NCBI GenBank assembly: GCA_016715325.1
Contig: JADKAL010000003.1
Location: 372,001 to 436,000, forward strand
DNA length: 64,000 nt
Reading direction: 5' to 3'
Source: Methylococcaceae bacterium
GTDB lineage: Bacteria > Pseudomonadota > Gammaproteobacteria > Methylococcales > Methylomonadaceae
Position numbers and translations under genes: made by a program. Of the stretch, positions 28,663 through 38,468 are shown one piece after another; the first letter of the stretch is position 1; each line of letters opens with the position of its first letter. The notes below the pieces were generated by a model that searched no databases, was not told where the DNA came from, and was given only the letters and a program-made list of their open reading frames with translations.

Positions 28663-28740
28663 CCCCTTCGGGCTCCGCTCAGGGAACGCTATTTAGCATT
28701 CGTGCTTTTCCACAGCGTTCCCTGAGCGGAGTCGAAGGGG
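28663..28740. repeat. Long imperfect inverted repeat (REP/MITE-like hairpin)
   Basis: The left arm (28663-28690) and right arm (28714-28740) pair over 27 bases with one bulge and one mismatch, around a 23-base loop. The outer ends are CCCCTTCG and CGAAGGGG. Such GC-rich hairpins in an AT-rich gap between convergent genes are typical of dispersed palindromic repeats. It may also block read-through from both sides. Confidence 0.8.
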
Positions 28741-28778
28741 ACGCGTACTCCTTATAGATCAAACAATAAAATGCTGAA

Positions 28779-31262
28779 TCAATAATGGCTTAAACCTTCT
28801 CGAACGGTAATTTTCGTTGCTTTACGAGCAGGACCGTAAGATGCCGTCCAGGCCAAGGTGATGACGATTGCCAGCCAATAGCCAAGTGCGTTAAGGTCGA
28901 ACATAAAATCTAACCGGATACCGAACATGGTTTTGCCAAGTTCCTTGGCGATGGGTTCGGCAGCAAAAAAGGCCAGCGGTGCGCTAATGAGCCACGCAAC
29001 AATGCTATGAAATAATCCTTCCATCAGGAATAGCTGGAAAACCGCCCTTGAGGGTGCGCCGATAGCTCGCAGTACGCCGATTTCACGAGTGCGTTGCAGA
29101 ACCCCGATAGCAAGCGTTCCCGATAAGCCTATTCCGCCCACGGCAGCTATTAACGCGGCAAGTCCCGACAATGTGCCGATCACCGGTTTAAATTGATTGC
29201 GGGCGAATTGTCGCTGTTCAAGTTTGGCAATCGTGGTGTAAACATCGAGCGGGATGGCCTTCTCTTGGAAGACTTGTTTCAGTTTATGAACATATGCTAT
29301 TTCATCGGCAAGCGAGGTTAGCGGAGCGTCAATCAAAGCAAACGAAGCAAGGTTTTTGTTAAGAATGCTGTCTTCAACGGTTTCAACCGGTGCGTAAACC
29401 GGTTCGACGGCATAATTGTTACCGGCAAGCCAACGGTATAAACCTACGACTAGCCAGATTTGTTTTGCCGACTGCAATTGAATTTCCACGAAGTCGCCGG
29501 CTTTTATTCCGTTTAACTCGGCAGTTTCCGCGCTGAGGACAACAACTCGCTGATTTTCATCGTTAGGTTGAAACCACCGTCCTGCCTCGATAAGCGGCCG
29601 ATACATTGCGGTTTTTGCGGGTATTGCAAGCATTTGAGCACCAAGACTGCCTTTTTGGCGTACTATTTTGCCATTTTTTAATAGTTCAATCGGAAGACGT
29701 TGCCAAAATTCGATTTTTTGCGTGTTGGTTACCGTTGATGCCGCCTCGATAATTTTTTGTTGAGGCTGATCTCCGCTGAAGCCTAAGCGAACGGCGAACC
29801 GGCTTCTTGCCATTTCGTTATCCAGTGTGAGATTAATCGAGGCGATCAAACTCATTAACACCAAAAAAATGACACCGGCGATAATTAGTACGCTTTGAGT
29901 TAATAACAGGCGGCCCTTTCGCCGGAATAAATTGTTTAAAGCTGCCGCTTGTAAGGTAGATAGGCATCTTGCTCCGAGATTTTCAATCCAACGGTCGAAA
30001 AAGTTGTTCCCGAAAGTGCCTTCCAATCCGTAACTGGCTATCGCTTCGCGGACATTCATCGTAGCAGCCCGTAGAATCGGTTCTAAGGCCGCCAGCAGGG
30101 GAGCGAGCAATCCGCCGGCTATCATGACTAAAACAGCTCTTGGCGAATAGACGAAGGTTTCGCAAGAGATGTTGAATAATCCCAATTGCTTGCATGAGCT
30201 GAGATAAGCGGCAATAACAGCCGACGGCACTGCAAGGAAGGTGGCGATGAAAGCTAAGATCAGCGTTTCAATCAGATAAATTTTAATGATTGTCCCGGTA
30301 TTGGCTCCTAGCGATTTCATGATTCCGATCTGAGTGGTTTGCTGCGCCATGTGAGCCGATAGCGTATTTAAAATAAGCACACAGGCTAAGACCAATGAGG
30401 CTAAAGCCATTATTTTGAGTACGCCGTTGATGCCGGCAAAAAACGGTCTTCCCCAGTGCTTTTCCGGATCTTGTAATAAGACGGCATTGACTCCGATATG
30501 ATGAGTGGCTAGCAGCTTACGAATTTCGTGGGCGACAATTCGGGCTTTTTCGACGGAATAAGGTGCTGAAACTTGTACCATTAACTGACGAAACGTCTGG
30601 GGCTTTATACCGAAATGGTCGACAACGCTTACATCGGCAAAGAAATGGATTTGACCGCCGAAGTTCGGCGGTTTAACGAAGGGGTGGCGGGCAATGCCGG
30701 TCACTGGAAATGATTTTGCGCCGCTGAGGGTCTCCAATTCAACCTTATCTCGAATTTTCAATCCGGTATGCTTTGCCGATAACCGTTCGACGTCAATTTG
30801 ACCGGTTGAAGGCCACTCTCCAGATGTCAACGTCGTGAGATCGTAACGCTGTTGCGATGGCGGCGGACGGAAGATCAGCGTACCGGTTTCCCAGTCGGAT
30901 TTTCCAGGTAATTTGTACCGAACGGTCAACGGCGTCAGCGTATCGACATCCTCGATATCCGGTATTGCTTTTATAGCGGGGATGAGCGATAAATCGGCAT
31001 CGTTTCTTAAGATTAAATTGATATGCGAGGGCTGGGACCGGCGATGGGCGGCATCCATTTGGTCGAGTTCTAAATCGATCATGCCAAATAATGTACCGAC
31101 GCAAAATACGCCGATGGCAATACTGGCAATAGCTAGCAACGTTCGACCTTTATATTGCCATAAATCGGCCCAGATTTTGTTCCAGAGTGTATTCAAATGA
31201 AGCGTAGACTTATCCAAGTAACGGGGCGGAGTCGGTATGAATTCGTCCGGCGTGGATTTCAA
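28779..31262 (-). CDS. ABC transporter permease, two FtsX-type units
   Basis: This 827-residue membrane protein has the layout of YbbP/MacB-like permeases. A first membrane helix (about residues 36-60) is followed by a periplasmic domain. A three-helix FtsX unit around residues 280-400 follows, then a second copy (helix near 450, periplasmic domain, and three helices near 700-815). The ATPase gene just upstream on the same strand completes the transporter. Proteins of this type export lipids or lipoproteins or act as mechanotransmitters; the substrate is unknown. The start shown overlaps the ATPase by 53 bases; a TTG nearer the ATPase stop is an alternative. Confidence 0.87.
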   Translation of the reverse strand: MKSTPDEFIPTPPRYLDKSTLHLNTLWNKIWADLWQYKGRTLLAIASIAIGVFCVGTLFGMIDLELDQMDAAHRRSQPSHINLILRNDADLSLIPAIKAIPDIEDVDTLTPLTVRYKLPGKSDWETGTLIFRPPPSQQRYDLTTLTSGEWPSTGQIDVERLSAKHTGLKIRDKVELETLSGAKSFPVTGIARHPFVKPPNFGGQIHFFADVSVVDHFGIKPQTFRQLMVQVSAPYSVEKARIVAHEIRKLLATHHIGVNAVLLQDPEKHWGRPFFAGINGVLKIMALASLVLACVLILNTLSAHMAQQTTQIGIMKSLGANTGTIIKIYLIETLILAFIATFLAVPSAVIAAYLSSCKQLGLFNISCETFVYSPRAVLVMIAGGLLAPLLAALEPILRAATMNVREAIASYGLEGTFGNNFFDRWIENLGARCLSTLQAAALNNLFRRKGRLLLTQSVLIIAGVIFLVLMSLIASINLTLDNEMARSRFAVRLGFSGDQPQQKIIEAASTVTNTQKIEFWQRLPIELLKNGKIVRQKGSLGAQMLAIPAKTAMYRPLIEAGRWFQPNDENQRVVVLSAETAELNGIKAGDFVEIQLQSAKQIWLVVGLYRWLAGNNYAVEPVYAPVETVEDSILNKNLASFALIDAPLTSLADEIAYVHKLKQVFQEKAIPLDVYTTIAKLEQRQFARNQFKPVIGTLSGLAALIAAVGGIGLSGTLAIGVLQRTREIGVLRAIGAPSRAVFQLFLMEGLFHSIVAWLISAPLAFFAAEPIAKELGKTMFGIRLDFMFDLNALGYWLAIVITLAWTASYGPARKATKITVREGLSHY

Positions 31263-31905
31263 TTTTGCGGGAGGCCGCGTTCGCTAGGATTTCGTTATGG
31301 GTGACCATCACCAAGGTTTTACCTTGATCGCGTAGATGTGAGAACAAAGCGAACACCGCATCGGCGGTGTTCTCATCGAGATTCCCGGTGGGTTCGTCGG
31401 CAACAATTAATTCGGGATCGTTAGCCAGTGCTCTTGCGATTGCGGCTCGTTGCTGTTGTCCGCCGGAGACTTGGCTCGGTAAACGATGGGCTTCATTGGC
31501 AAGACCGACACGGTCTAGTAAGGCCATCGCGCGTTCGCGGCGTTGGCGTTTGGGAAGCCGACCTAAAAAATCCATCGGTAAGACGATGTTTTGAAATAAG
31601 CTTAATGCAGGCAATAATTGAAAAAACTGAAATACAATGCCGACATTTGCACAGCGCCATGCGGTTAACTTTTCACCGCTTAGTTTATGCAGGGGACTGT
31701 TGTTGACGAAAATTTCGCCGCTGCTAGGCTGATCGATGCCGGTTAACAGGTTTAATAAGGTCGATTTGCCATTTCCCGATGCGCCCACGATGGCGACGAA
31801 CTCGCCGGAATCGATGATTAAATTGATTTCGTTCAACACGATTTGCTTAATTTCTGCCGAAAGATAAGCCTTGGAGACATTGCTCAGCTCAATCATTTTT
31901 TTCAT
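31210..31905 (-). CDS. ABC transporter ATP-binding protein, LolD/YbbA type
   Basis: This is a 231-residue ATPase with Walker A at residues 41-49 (GASGNGKST), Q-loop near VFQFFQLLP, the VSGGQ signature at 146-150 and Walker B at 166-172 (LIVADEP), followed by TGNLDE. It belongs to the MacB/LolD/YbbA branch that pairs with FtsX-type permeases, and the permease gene follows directly with an overlap. The role is ATP-driven work at the inner membrane for a lipid-like or protein substrate. Confidence 0.92.
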   Translation of the reverse strand: MKKMIELSNVSKAYLSAEIKQIVLNEINLIIDSGEFVAIVGASGNGKSTLLNLLTGIDQPSSGEIFVNNSPLHKLSGEKLTAWRCANVGIVFQFFQLLPALSLFQNIVLPMDFLGRLPKRQRRERAMALLDRVGLANEAHRLPSQVSGGQQQRAAIARALANDPELIVADEPTGNLDENTADAVFALFSHLRDQGKTLVMVTHNEILANAASRKIEIHAGRIHTDSAPLLG

Positions 31906-31988
31906 GATCGGTATAAGGAGAACGGGTTAAATGATAAAGAACTATTGTAACATGCACGTTTAAGCGCATTTGTAAGGTTGTTAAGCCG

Positions 31989-32561
31989 ATGATAGTAGTA
32001 CGCATGATCTGGTTCTCGCTGTGTTTGATTTGGATAGTCGCTGAAGTCAAGCTTGCCCGGTCTAACCGGATAGATCACGCCGATCTTTCGGAAAAAGAAG
32101 ACCGATCGCAACGAATTCTATGGATTACGATATTAGTTAGTTTGCTGTTCGCGCTAATATTTAAAACACTGGCCTTGATCCCTATACAAATTGATTATTT
32201 GCCTCGTCAAATCATCGGTTTATTTTTATTTGCCGCCGGATTAGCGTTGCGATATATCGCGGTGCATAAATTGGGCAGGTTATTTACGACGAACGTGTCG
32301 ATTCACAACGAACATCGGCTTATCGCAGACGGCCCGTATCGATGGATTCGCCACCCGGCTTACACGGGACTCATTATGGCAATGACTGGGGCAGGGCTGG
32401 CGATGGGCGATTATATAGCGATTTTAATACTGCTCGCTCCTACCATTGGGGTATTTAACTATCGGATCGCTATTGAAGAAAAATTATTGATAAACAAATT
32501 CGGACAAATTTATCTGGACTACAGTAATCAAACAAAGAAATTGTTGCCTTGGGTATTCTAA
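31989..32561 (+). CDS. Isoprenylcysteine carboxyl methyltransferase-family membrane protein
   Basis: This 190-residue integral membrane protein has about four to five helices. Near the C-terminus it has the phospholipid/isoprenylcysteine methyltransferase signature, YRWIRHPAYTGLIM followed by an acidic pair in the IEEKLL segment. Bacterial members methylate unknown small molecules or lipids. It stands alone between the divergent ABC transporter and the convergent AmmeMemoRadiSam genes. The substrate is unknown. Confidence 0.83.
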   Translation: MIVVRMIWFSLCLIWIVAEVKLARSNRIDHADLSEKEDRSQRILWITILVSLLFALIFKTLALIPIQIDYLPRQIIGLFLFAAGLALRYIAVHKLGRLFTTNVSIHNEHRLIADGPYRWIRHPAYTGLIMAMTGAGLAMGDYIAILILLAPTIGVFNYRIAIEEKLLINKFGQIYLDYSNQTKKLLPWVF

Positions 32562-32616
32562 TGGTAGAGAAGGGCGGAAATCTACAGCGTCGTTATCTTT
32601 GCTATGATCGTTTACT

Positions 32617-33174
32617 TTAACCGAAAGATTCAGCGCGGTAACGAGATACACTAATCGTGTTAGACCAGTAGTTTGCCGGTAATCCCGCTTTTTGTTTCAG
32701 TTGGTTGAGAAATTGAACCGGTTTCGGCAGCGATTCCCATACTGAAGGTAGAAAGGTTCCACGTCGAGAACCTTCTTGCAAAATGAGGCCGTCGATTCCC
32801 GGTTGTAACTGCGAGATTAAATCTTGTTCGGAGGTAAACGAGAGCGGTTCCGCAGGCGTCAAGATCGACAGATGAATTTGCAGATCATTAAACTCCTGAG
32901 ATGTCAAAGGCGGGAAACGTGTATCTTTGAAAGCGGCTGAAAATGCATTTTCGGCAATATCTTCCGCTACCGGCCTTATGGCTTGCAACATACCGATACA
33001 ACCTCTTAAACGATGGTTGATGTTCAAGGTTACAAAGGAAGCCCTCTGCTCTCTCAGTTCCGGCGGAAACTCGGCTAAATTAATTTTTAACGGACGACCG
33101 GTTTTTAAGCCGTGCCGGATCGAGGCTTCGGCGAGTTCGACTAGCCGTTGTTGATGATCTTTATTCAACGACAT
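32617..33174 (-). CDS. amrA: AmmeMemoRadiSam system protein A (AMMECR1 domain)
   Basis: The protein is an AMMECR1-domain protein of about 185 residues, with the hallmark LRGCIG motif and the FPPLT segment. It is one of three proteins (AMMECR1, Memo, radical SAM) that occur together in many bacteria and archaea; their joint reaction is not known. The ATG at 33174 lies inside the end of the upstream Memo-like gene (overlap 14 bases), so the two are translationally coupled. A GTG two codons earlier is an alternative start. Confidence 0.9.
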   Translation of the reverse strand: MSLNKDHQQRLVELAEASIRHGLKTGRPLKINLAEFPPELREQRASFVTLNINHRLRGCIGMLQAIRPVAEDIAENAFSAAFKDTRFPPLTSQEFNDLQIHLSILTPAEPLSFTSEQDLISQLQPGIDGLILQEGSRRGTFLPSVWESLPKPVQFLNQLKQKAGLPANYWSNTISVSRYRAESFG

Positions 33175-33940
33175 AAGCACCGTAGCCTACAACCCGTGAT
33201 TTATCCCCCGCCGTATCGCCGGAATTCCGTAAATCAATGGTTTTAACGGAAAGATTTTTTTGTCGAGCCGATTTTAGCAACCCGCTGACCGGGATTTTTC
33301 CGCAAGCCGAGTCGTAGGATAATCGTTCATATTCCAATCTTTCGATATGATCGCTGGTCTGCAGGTCCAGTTTTGTTGCAGTCGCGTAATCATGGTAGTG
33401 GCTCAGGTCGGAACTGATAACAATGAGCGTTTCATCGCCACCCCACAGCGTATCGATAATCTGAGCAACTTGATCGGGCGAGGCCTCGCCGGCAACGATG
33501 GGAACGATTTTGAATTCGCTGAGTGTTTCTTGCAGAAAAGGGAGTTGAACTTCTATGCTGTGTTCAAAGGCATGGGCTTGATCGAGATAATCGACAAACT
33601 GCAAGTTTATAATCGATGCCACGGCGTCTTTGTCGACGGGTATATCGCCCAGCGGCGTCGAAAAGCTATCGGCACTGCTTACCGCCAGTCCGCGAAAAGC
33701 AACGCGGTGCGAAGGTCCGATAACGACAACCCTGGTAATGACATCTTTGGCATTCTTTAACCGGGCGTAAGCGCTAGCGGCAATCGGTCCGGAGTAAATA
33801 TAACCCGCATGCGGCGCGATGATTGCCTTGGGAACTAAGCCATTATGAGTGGCGTCTACTAGATAATGAGTCAGCATCTGATGAAGCTTCTTGGGGTTAG
33901 TAGGGTAAAAAGTCCCTGAAACGACGGACTGTCTGATCAT
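33161..33940 (-). CDS. amrB: AmmeMemoRadiSam system protein B (Memo family)
   Basis: This 259-residue protein of the Memo family is related to class III extradiol dioxygenases. Conserved histidines that bind metal in relatives appear in APHAGYIYSG, GPSHRV and SSDLSHYHDY. It is cytosolic. It overlaps the AMMECR1 gene by 14 bases and is divergent from the radical SAM gene by a gap of about 120 bases, so the three-member set is complete here. Confidence 0.92.
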   Translation of the reverse strand: MIRQSVVSGTFYPTNPKKLHQMLTHYLVDATHNGLVPKAIIAPHAGYIYSGPIAASAYARLKNAKDVITRVVVIGPSHRVAFRGLAVSSADSFSTPLGDIPVDKDAVASIINLQFVDYLDQAHAFEHSIEVQLPFLQETLSEFKIVPIVAGEASPDQVAQIIDTLWGGDETLIVISSDLSHYHDYATATKLDLQTSDHIERLEYERLSYDSACGKIPVSGLLKSARQKNLSVKTIDLRNSGDTAGDKSRVVGYGAYVVE

Positions 33941-34060
33941 GCGTTATCCTCTTTTTATATACAACAACATTTAACGTTTTGCCTTAGTCTTAATGAGTCT
34001 ACCGGCAAAAATGTCACATTTGTGACCGCAAATTTTAACCACGGTTCCAGGAGAGTGGGA

Positions 34061-35146
34061 ATGACCGAATTTATAAGCCGCGATACCGTAAAAACGCATT
34101 ATTGGCATCGTCTGGACGACGGACGAATTCAGTGCGATATGTGTCCCCGTTATTGCAAGTTGCACAAGGAACAGCGCGGTTTGTGTTTTGTTAGGCAAAA
34201 TCTGGACGACCAAGTCGCAATGACCAGTTACGGACGATCCAGCGGTTTCGCCATTGATCCGATTGAAAAAAAACCGTTGAACCATTTTTTACCTGGAACA
34301 CCGGTCTTTTCATTCGGTACGGCGGGATGTAACTTGGCTTGCAAGTTTTGTCAGAACTGGGATATCAGCAAGTCGCGGGAGATGGACACATTGATGAGTA
34401 ACGCTTCTCCCGAAGCGATTGCGAAATCGGCGCTGGCGCATGGCTGTAAAAGCGTTGCCTTCACCTATAACGATCCGGTGATTTTCCATGAATATGCAAT
34501 CGATACGGCTCAGGCGTGCAGAAGCCTCGGTTTAAAATCGGTGGCGGTCTCCGCAGGTTACGTTTGTTCGGAGCCGAGAGCCGAATTTTATCGATGGATG
34601 GATGCAGCCAATATCGATCTGAAAGCGTTTACCGAACGGTTTTATCATGAAATTACCGGCAGCCATTTGCAACCGGTTTTGGAAACTCTGCAATATATTA
34701 AGCATGAAACCTCGGTTTGGCTGGAAATTACCACATTAATTATCCCCGGTGAGAACGATTCTGAAGCCGAACTCGAAGCGTTGACCCAATGGGTTGTGGA
34801 AAAATTAGGGCCGGATGTTCCTTTACATTTTTCAGCCTTTCATCCCGATTGGAAAATGTTGGACAGGCCTCATACGCCGATACAAACGTTATTAAAAGCG
34901 AGGCAGATCGCCAAAAAAAATGGAATACACCATGCCTATGTAGGTAATGTCCATGATAAATCTGCAGGCAGCACGTATTGCCATTATTGTAATCATTTGT
35001 TGATAGGCCGCGACTGGTATGAGTTGTCCGAGTGGAATTTGGACGATAAGGGTTGTTGCAAGTTTTGCGGCACGCCATGTCCCGGTGTATTCGATTTGCA
35101 ACCCGGAAAATGGGGGGCTAAACGGCACGCGGTTGCGTTTAATTGA
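34061..35146 (+). CDS. amrS: AmmeMemoRadiSam system radical SAM enzyme
   Basis: This is a radical SAM protein with the cluster motif C90-x3-C94-x2-C97 in GCNLACKFCQNW, and extra N-terminal cysteines (CDMCPRYC). It is related to pyruvate-formate-lyase-activating enzymes. It should generate a 5'-deoxyadenosyl radical for an unknown substrate together with the AMMECR1 and Memo proteins. The ATG at 34061 follows an excellent ribosome site (AGGAGAGTGGGA), so I prefer it to an upstream GTG. C-terminal CxxC pairs near residues 310-350 may hold a second metal site. An MFS transporter follows on the same strand. Confidence 0.9.
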   Translation: MTEFISRDTVKTHYWHRLDDGRIQCDMCPRYCKLHKEQRGLCFVRQNLDDQVAMTSYGRSSGFAIDPIEKKPLNHFLPGTPVFSFGTAGCNLACKFCQNWDISKSREMDTLMSNASPEAIAKSALAHGCKSVAFTYNDPVIFHEYAIDTAQACRSLGLKSVAVSAGYVCSEPRAEFYRWMDAANIDLKAFTERFYHEITGSHLQPVLETLQYIKHETSVWLEITTLIIPGENDSEAELEALTQWVVEKLGPDVPLHFSAFHPDWKMLDRPHTPIQTLLKARQIAKKNGIHHAYVGNVHDKSAGSTYCHYCNHLLIGRDWYELSEWNLDDKGCCKFCGTPCPGVFDLQPGKWGAKRHAVAFN

Positions 35147-35184
35147 ATTACTTTATCATCGTTTAAAATCATACGAGTTTATCT

Positions 35185-36877
35185 ATGCAAAAAAACGCTC
35201 AATCTGAATATACAAACGAATCACAAATAGATTCCCAAAAGTCAGGCTTTCGCAATTGGTTGGATAAGAATCTATATGATTTAATTCGGCAAATGCGTTT
35301 GAGCTATGTGCCCCCCATGATGGTCTATCTTGCCGCAGGCGTTTCCGGTTTAACCGGTATTGTCGGGACTTTTTTCGTTAAAGATTATCTCGGATTGTCG
35401 GCAGAGTTTTTGGCAACCCTCGGATTCTGGGCAATGATGCCGTGGACGTTGAAAATGCCGATCGGCCATCTGGTGGATTTGCTTTGGCGGCACAAGGCCA
35501 AGTTGATTTATCTGGGAGCGGCTCTGATTGCCGCGAGTTTAATGATCATGTTGAATATTATTTCCGATCCGAAATCGATGTCGGGAATCCTGTCTGTCGA
35601 ACGCTGGTTTATTATCGCAACATTACTTGCCCCCATCGGTTATGTCATCCAAGACACCGTTGCCGATGCGATGACCGTAGAAGCTGTCCCCAGATTTAAT
35701 GAAAAGGGCGAGCCTATTTCGGCAGAGCAGATTCAGATCGCCCATACGACGATGCAAACGCTGGGAAGAGTTGCGATTATCGGCGGTACTTTGATGGTTG
35801 CTACGGCCAATGTGTATTGGTTTAGAGGTTGAAACGATGAATGCCGACGCCCAAGCCGCCGTTTATATCAGTATTTACCGTTGGGCGCTGTTGATCCCCG
35901 TTATCTCCGTATTCGGCGTACTGCTTGCTGCTTATCTTCGTTCGAGTGAAGAATGGCGCCTTGCGGCCTTAGGCATGGAGTTTCAAGAAATTGATCGTGT
36001 TTTAGGCGCACTCAAGACTGAATTGCCAGCGGTAAATTGGCCGATATTGGGCGGCGGACTTTGCTTTACATTATTCGCTATCGTCATGGGGGTCACGAAT
36101 GTTCCTTACAACGAAGAGATAATTTTTACGGGTTCACTCGCTATCGTCGTATTTTTGATGTCCCGGTTAACCGAAGAACTTTCACCGGCAAATAGAAATC
36201 AGTTGTTCGGGACTGCTTTAGTGATTTTTGCTTTTCGCGCCGTGCCTTCTACAGGTGCCGGCTCGACTTGGTGGATGATAGATGTACTCGGTTTCGATCA
36301 GCAGTTTTTATCAAAACTATCGTTAATTTCTAGTGGGTTAACCTTGTTAGGAATGTTTATTTTTCGTCGATTTATGGCTGAACGAACTATCACAGACATT
36401 ATTATCATCCTCACAATAGCTTTAACCCTTCTCAGCCTGCCGGATATTGCGTTGTACTATGGATTTCATGAATGGACGCAAGCGCATGTTGCAAGTTTTA
36501 TCGATGCACGTTTTATTGCGCTGGTGGATACCGCTTTAGAATCGCCGCTAGGTCAAATAGCCATGATTCCGATGTTGGCATGGATAGCAAATTCGGCGCC
36601 GCCTCAATTGAAAGCGACTTATTTTGCGGTCATGGCGGCCTTGGTTAATCTTGCGTTATCGCTATCACAGCTTTTGACAAAATTCCTAAACCAGTGGTTT
36701 GTCGTTACTCGAGAAGTCAAAAACGGTATCACCGGTTCTATTTCGATACCAGCCGACTACAGTCAGTTAGGTAGTCTTTTTTTTACTGCCATGTTTTTGG
36801 GGTTTGCTATCCCGATTGCCGCAATCATTCTTGCTAAGCGCACGCTATTGGCAACACCAGATAGCCATACAAAGTAA
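35185..36877 (+). pseudogene. MFS transporter (folate-biopterin-like), interrupted by a frameshift
   Basis: The two open frames, 35185-35832 and one ending at 36877, are the two halves of one transporter. Removing one T from TTT at 35821-35823 joins them into a 563-residue protein with about 12 membrane helices. The N-terminal half (VPPMMVYLAAGVSGL, the LGLSAEFLATLGFW segment, then W-TLKMPIGHLVD) resembles folate-biopterin (BT1) family transporters. It lies 38 bases after the radical SAM gene, so its cargo may be linked to the AmmeMemoRadiSam product; that is inference. A sequence error is the simplest explanation for the break. Confidence 0.7.
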
Positions 36878-37218
36878 AAACTAAAAAAGTTGAGTAAATT
36901 ATTCAAAATTGATTAGCTATATCTGTTGTATATTTTTCACAAATGTTGTATTATCAATACAAAATAAGATCTGGTATTTCTAGCGTATATTTAAAACGTT
37001 TATTCATCGGTTTATTCTAGATTCTAGATTCTAGATTCTAGAATGATCCGTTAAAATAACGGTTAAAGAAGTGATTAAAATATGAGATTTATACTTTTAT
37101 ATAGCTCTAAGTTATTGGACTGTGTAGAAGAAAGCAGGAGAGGACAAAGCAGACATTCTTGGTATGTAACTCCTTGCGGGAACGACCAATTATTTTTCTT
37201 AACATATAGGACAAGATT
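36878..37218. other. Intergenic leader region upstream of ompA
   Basis: These 341 bases are AT-rich without an open frame. They hold a direct repeat of TGTTGTAT (36924-36931 and 36944-36951), the ATTCTAG tandem repeat at 37014-37041 and a long untranslated stretch before the ompA start. A long leader is common for ompA genes. The promoter itself could not be fixed by eye. Confidence 0.5.
37014..37041. repeat. Tandem heptamer ATTCTAG, four exact copies
   Basis: Four perfect head-to-tail copies of ATTCTAG lie about 180 bases upstream of the ompA-like start. Each junction forms a TCTAGA palindrome. Such short repeats can change copy number by slippage and so alter promoter spacing. No function is shown by the sequence. 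Confidence 0.9.
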
Positions 37219-38260
37219 ATGATGAATAAACATTTATTAACCGTCGCCCTTCTGGTAGGTGTGAGCTTAAGCGCCGCGGTCCAAGCCGAAGAATTCCTCG
37301 ATAATCGTTGGTACGTTGCTCCGTTCGGTTCTTATGTAAATGCAGGAGGCGATAGAATTGCCGACAATGCAGGTTACGGCGCAGGTTTAGGCGTAGGTAA
37401 AATTATCAATGAACATTTCAACGTCGAAGTTAGAGGATTTTACAACGGTTTCGATGATGAAAGAGCGCGCATCGGACGTAAGGGTCAATGGGATCTGATG
37501 GGCGGTACTGTTGACGCACAATACTATTTCTGGCGCAATAAGTTTTCTCCATACCCGGTAGCAGCTGTCGGCGGAATGCACAGTAACGTCAACGGAAAAA
37601 GTTCACCAGGTTTTATCGGTGAATTAGGTACCGGTTTTACTTATGAATTATGCGATCATTTATTGTTCCGTAGTGATGTTCGTTATCGATACAACAACAA
37701 TTTCGATGCTAACTTAACGCCAAACAGAAATAATGAATACCACGATATGGTGGTCAACGTGGGTTTTGTCGTCCCCGGGTCCTAAACCTCAGCCAGCGCC
37801 TGCGGTAGAGCCTGTTGCCGACTGTTCGACACTTGATTCCGATGCCGACGGTGTGAACGATTGTATCGATACTTGCCCCGGCACAATGTCCGGCAGCAAA
37901 GTAGACGCTTCCGGTTGTCCGTTAAGCCTTGAACTGAAAGGCGTTAACTTTGAATATGATTCAGCACAATTAACACCGAATGCAATGGCTATCTTAGACG
38001 GTGTTGCTGAGAACCTGATGGCTTACCCGCAAAAGAACGATATTGAAGTTCGCGGTCATACCAGCAGCGAAGGTACCAGCAGACACAACATGCGTTTGTC
38101 TCAAAGACGCTCTCAATCGGTTGTAGATTACTTGAGCATGAAAGGTGTAAACAACAAACTAACAGCACACGGTTACGGTGAAGATATGCCGATTGCCGAC
38201 AATAGCACTGAAGAAGGCAAACAACAAAACCGTCGAGTTGAGTTAGTTTGGGGTAATTAA
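37219..38260 (+). pseudogene. ompA: OmpA-like outer membrane protein, interrupted by a frameshift
   Basis: The first frame encodes a signal peptide (about residues 1-23, ending VQA-E) and an eight-stranded barrel of the OmpA type. The second frame encodes a Pro/Ala linker, an Asp-rich thrombospondin-type-3 calcium-binding repeat (DSDADGVNDCID), and a complete OmpA C-terminal peptidoglycan-binding domain (VEVRGHTSSEGT-like, then NRRVEL). Removing one base from the run CCCCGGG (37773-37779) joins them into 346 residues. It should anchor the outer membrane to the cell wall. As written, the barrel would be made without its periplasmic domain. A strong terminator follows. Confidence 0.8.
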
Positions 38261-38301
38261 GAGGTTAAGTTAAAACTTAACTCTAAGTTCCAATATCAAA
38301 A

Positions 38302-38323
38302 AAACCCGCTTAACAGCGGGTTT
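38302..38323 (+). terminator. Rho-independent terminator of ompA
   Basis: A 9-base perfect stem (AAACCCGCT against AGCGGGTTT) with loop TAAC is followed by a T run (TTTTTTATTT). It lies 42 bases after the ompA stop. The A-rich left flank makes it partly bidirectional. Confidence 0.93.
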
Positions 38324-38468
38324 TTTATTTCAGTTTATATTTGTTTTTCGTAAGGATAGTAACTTTGATCTAGTGAGTAAGTTCGAATTGCCAGCAGAAT
38401 AGCATTCGCTCATTTCACAGCATCGTTCCTAGCGCTTATTTTTGCAAGACATTACACCTAGTGTTCGT

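Noticed and set aside
37014..37041. CRISPR-like array
   Set aside because: The units are 7 bases with no spacers. No cas genes are present.
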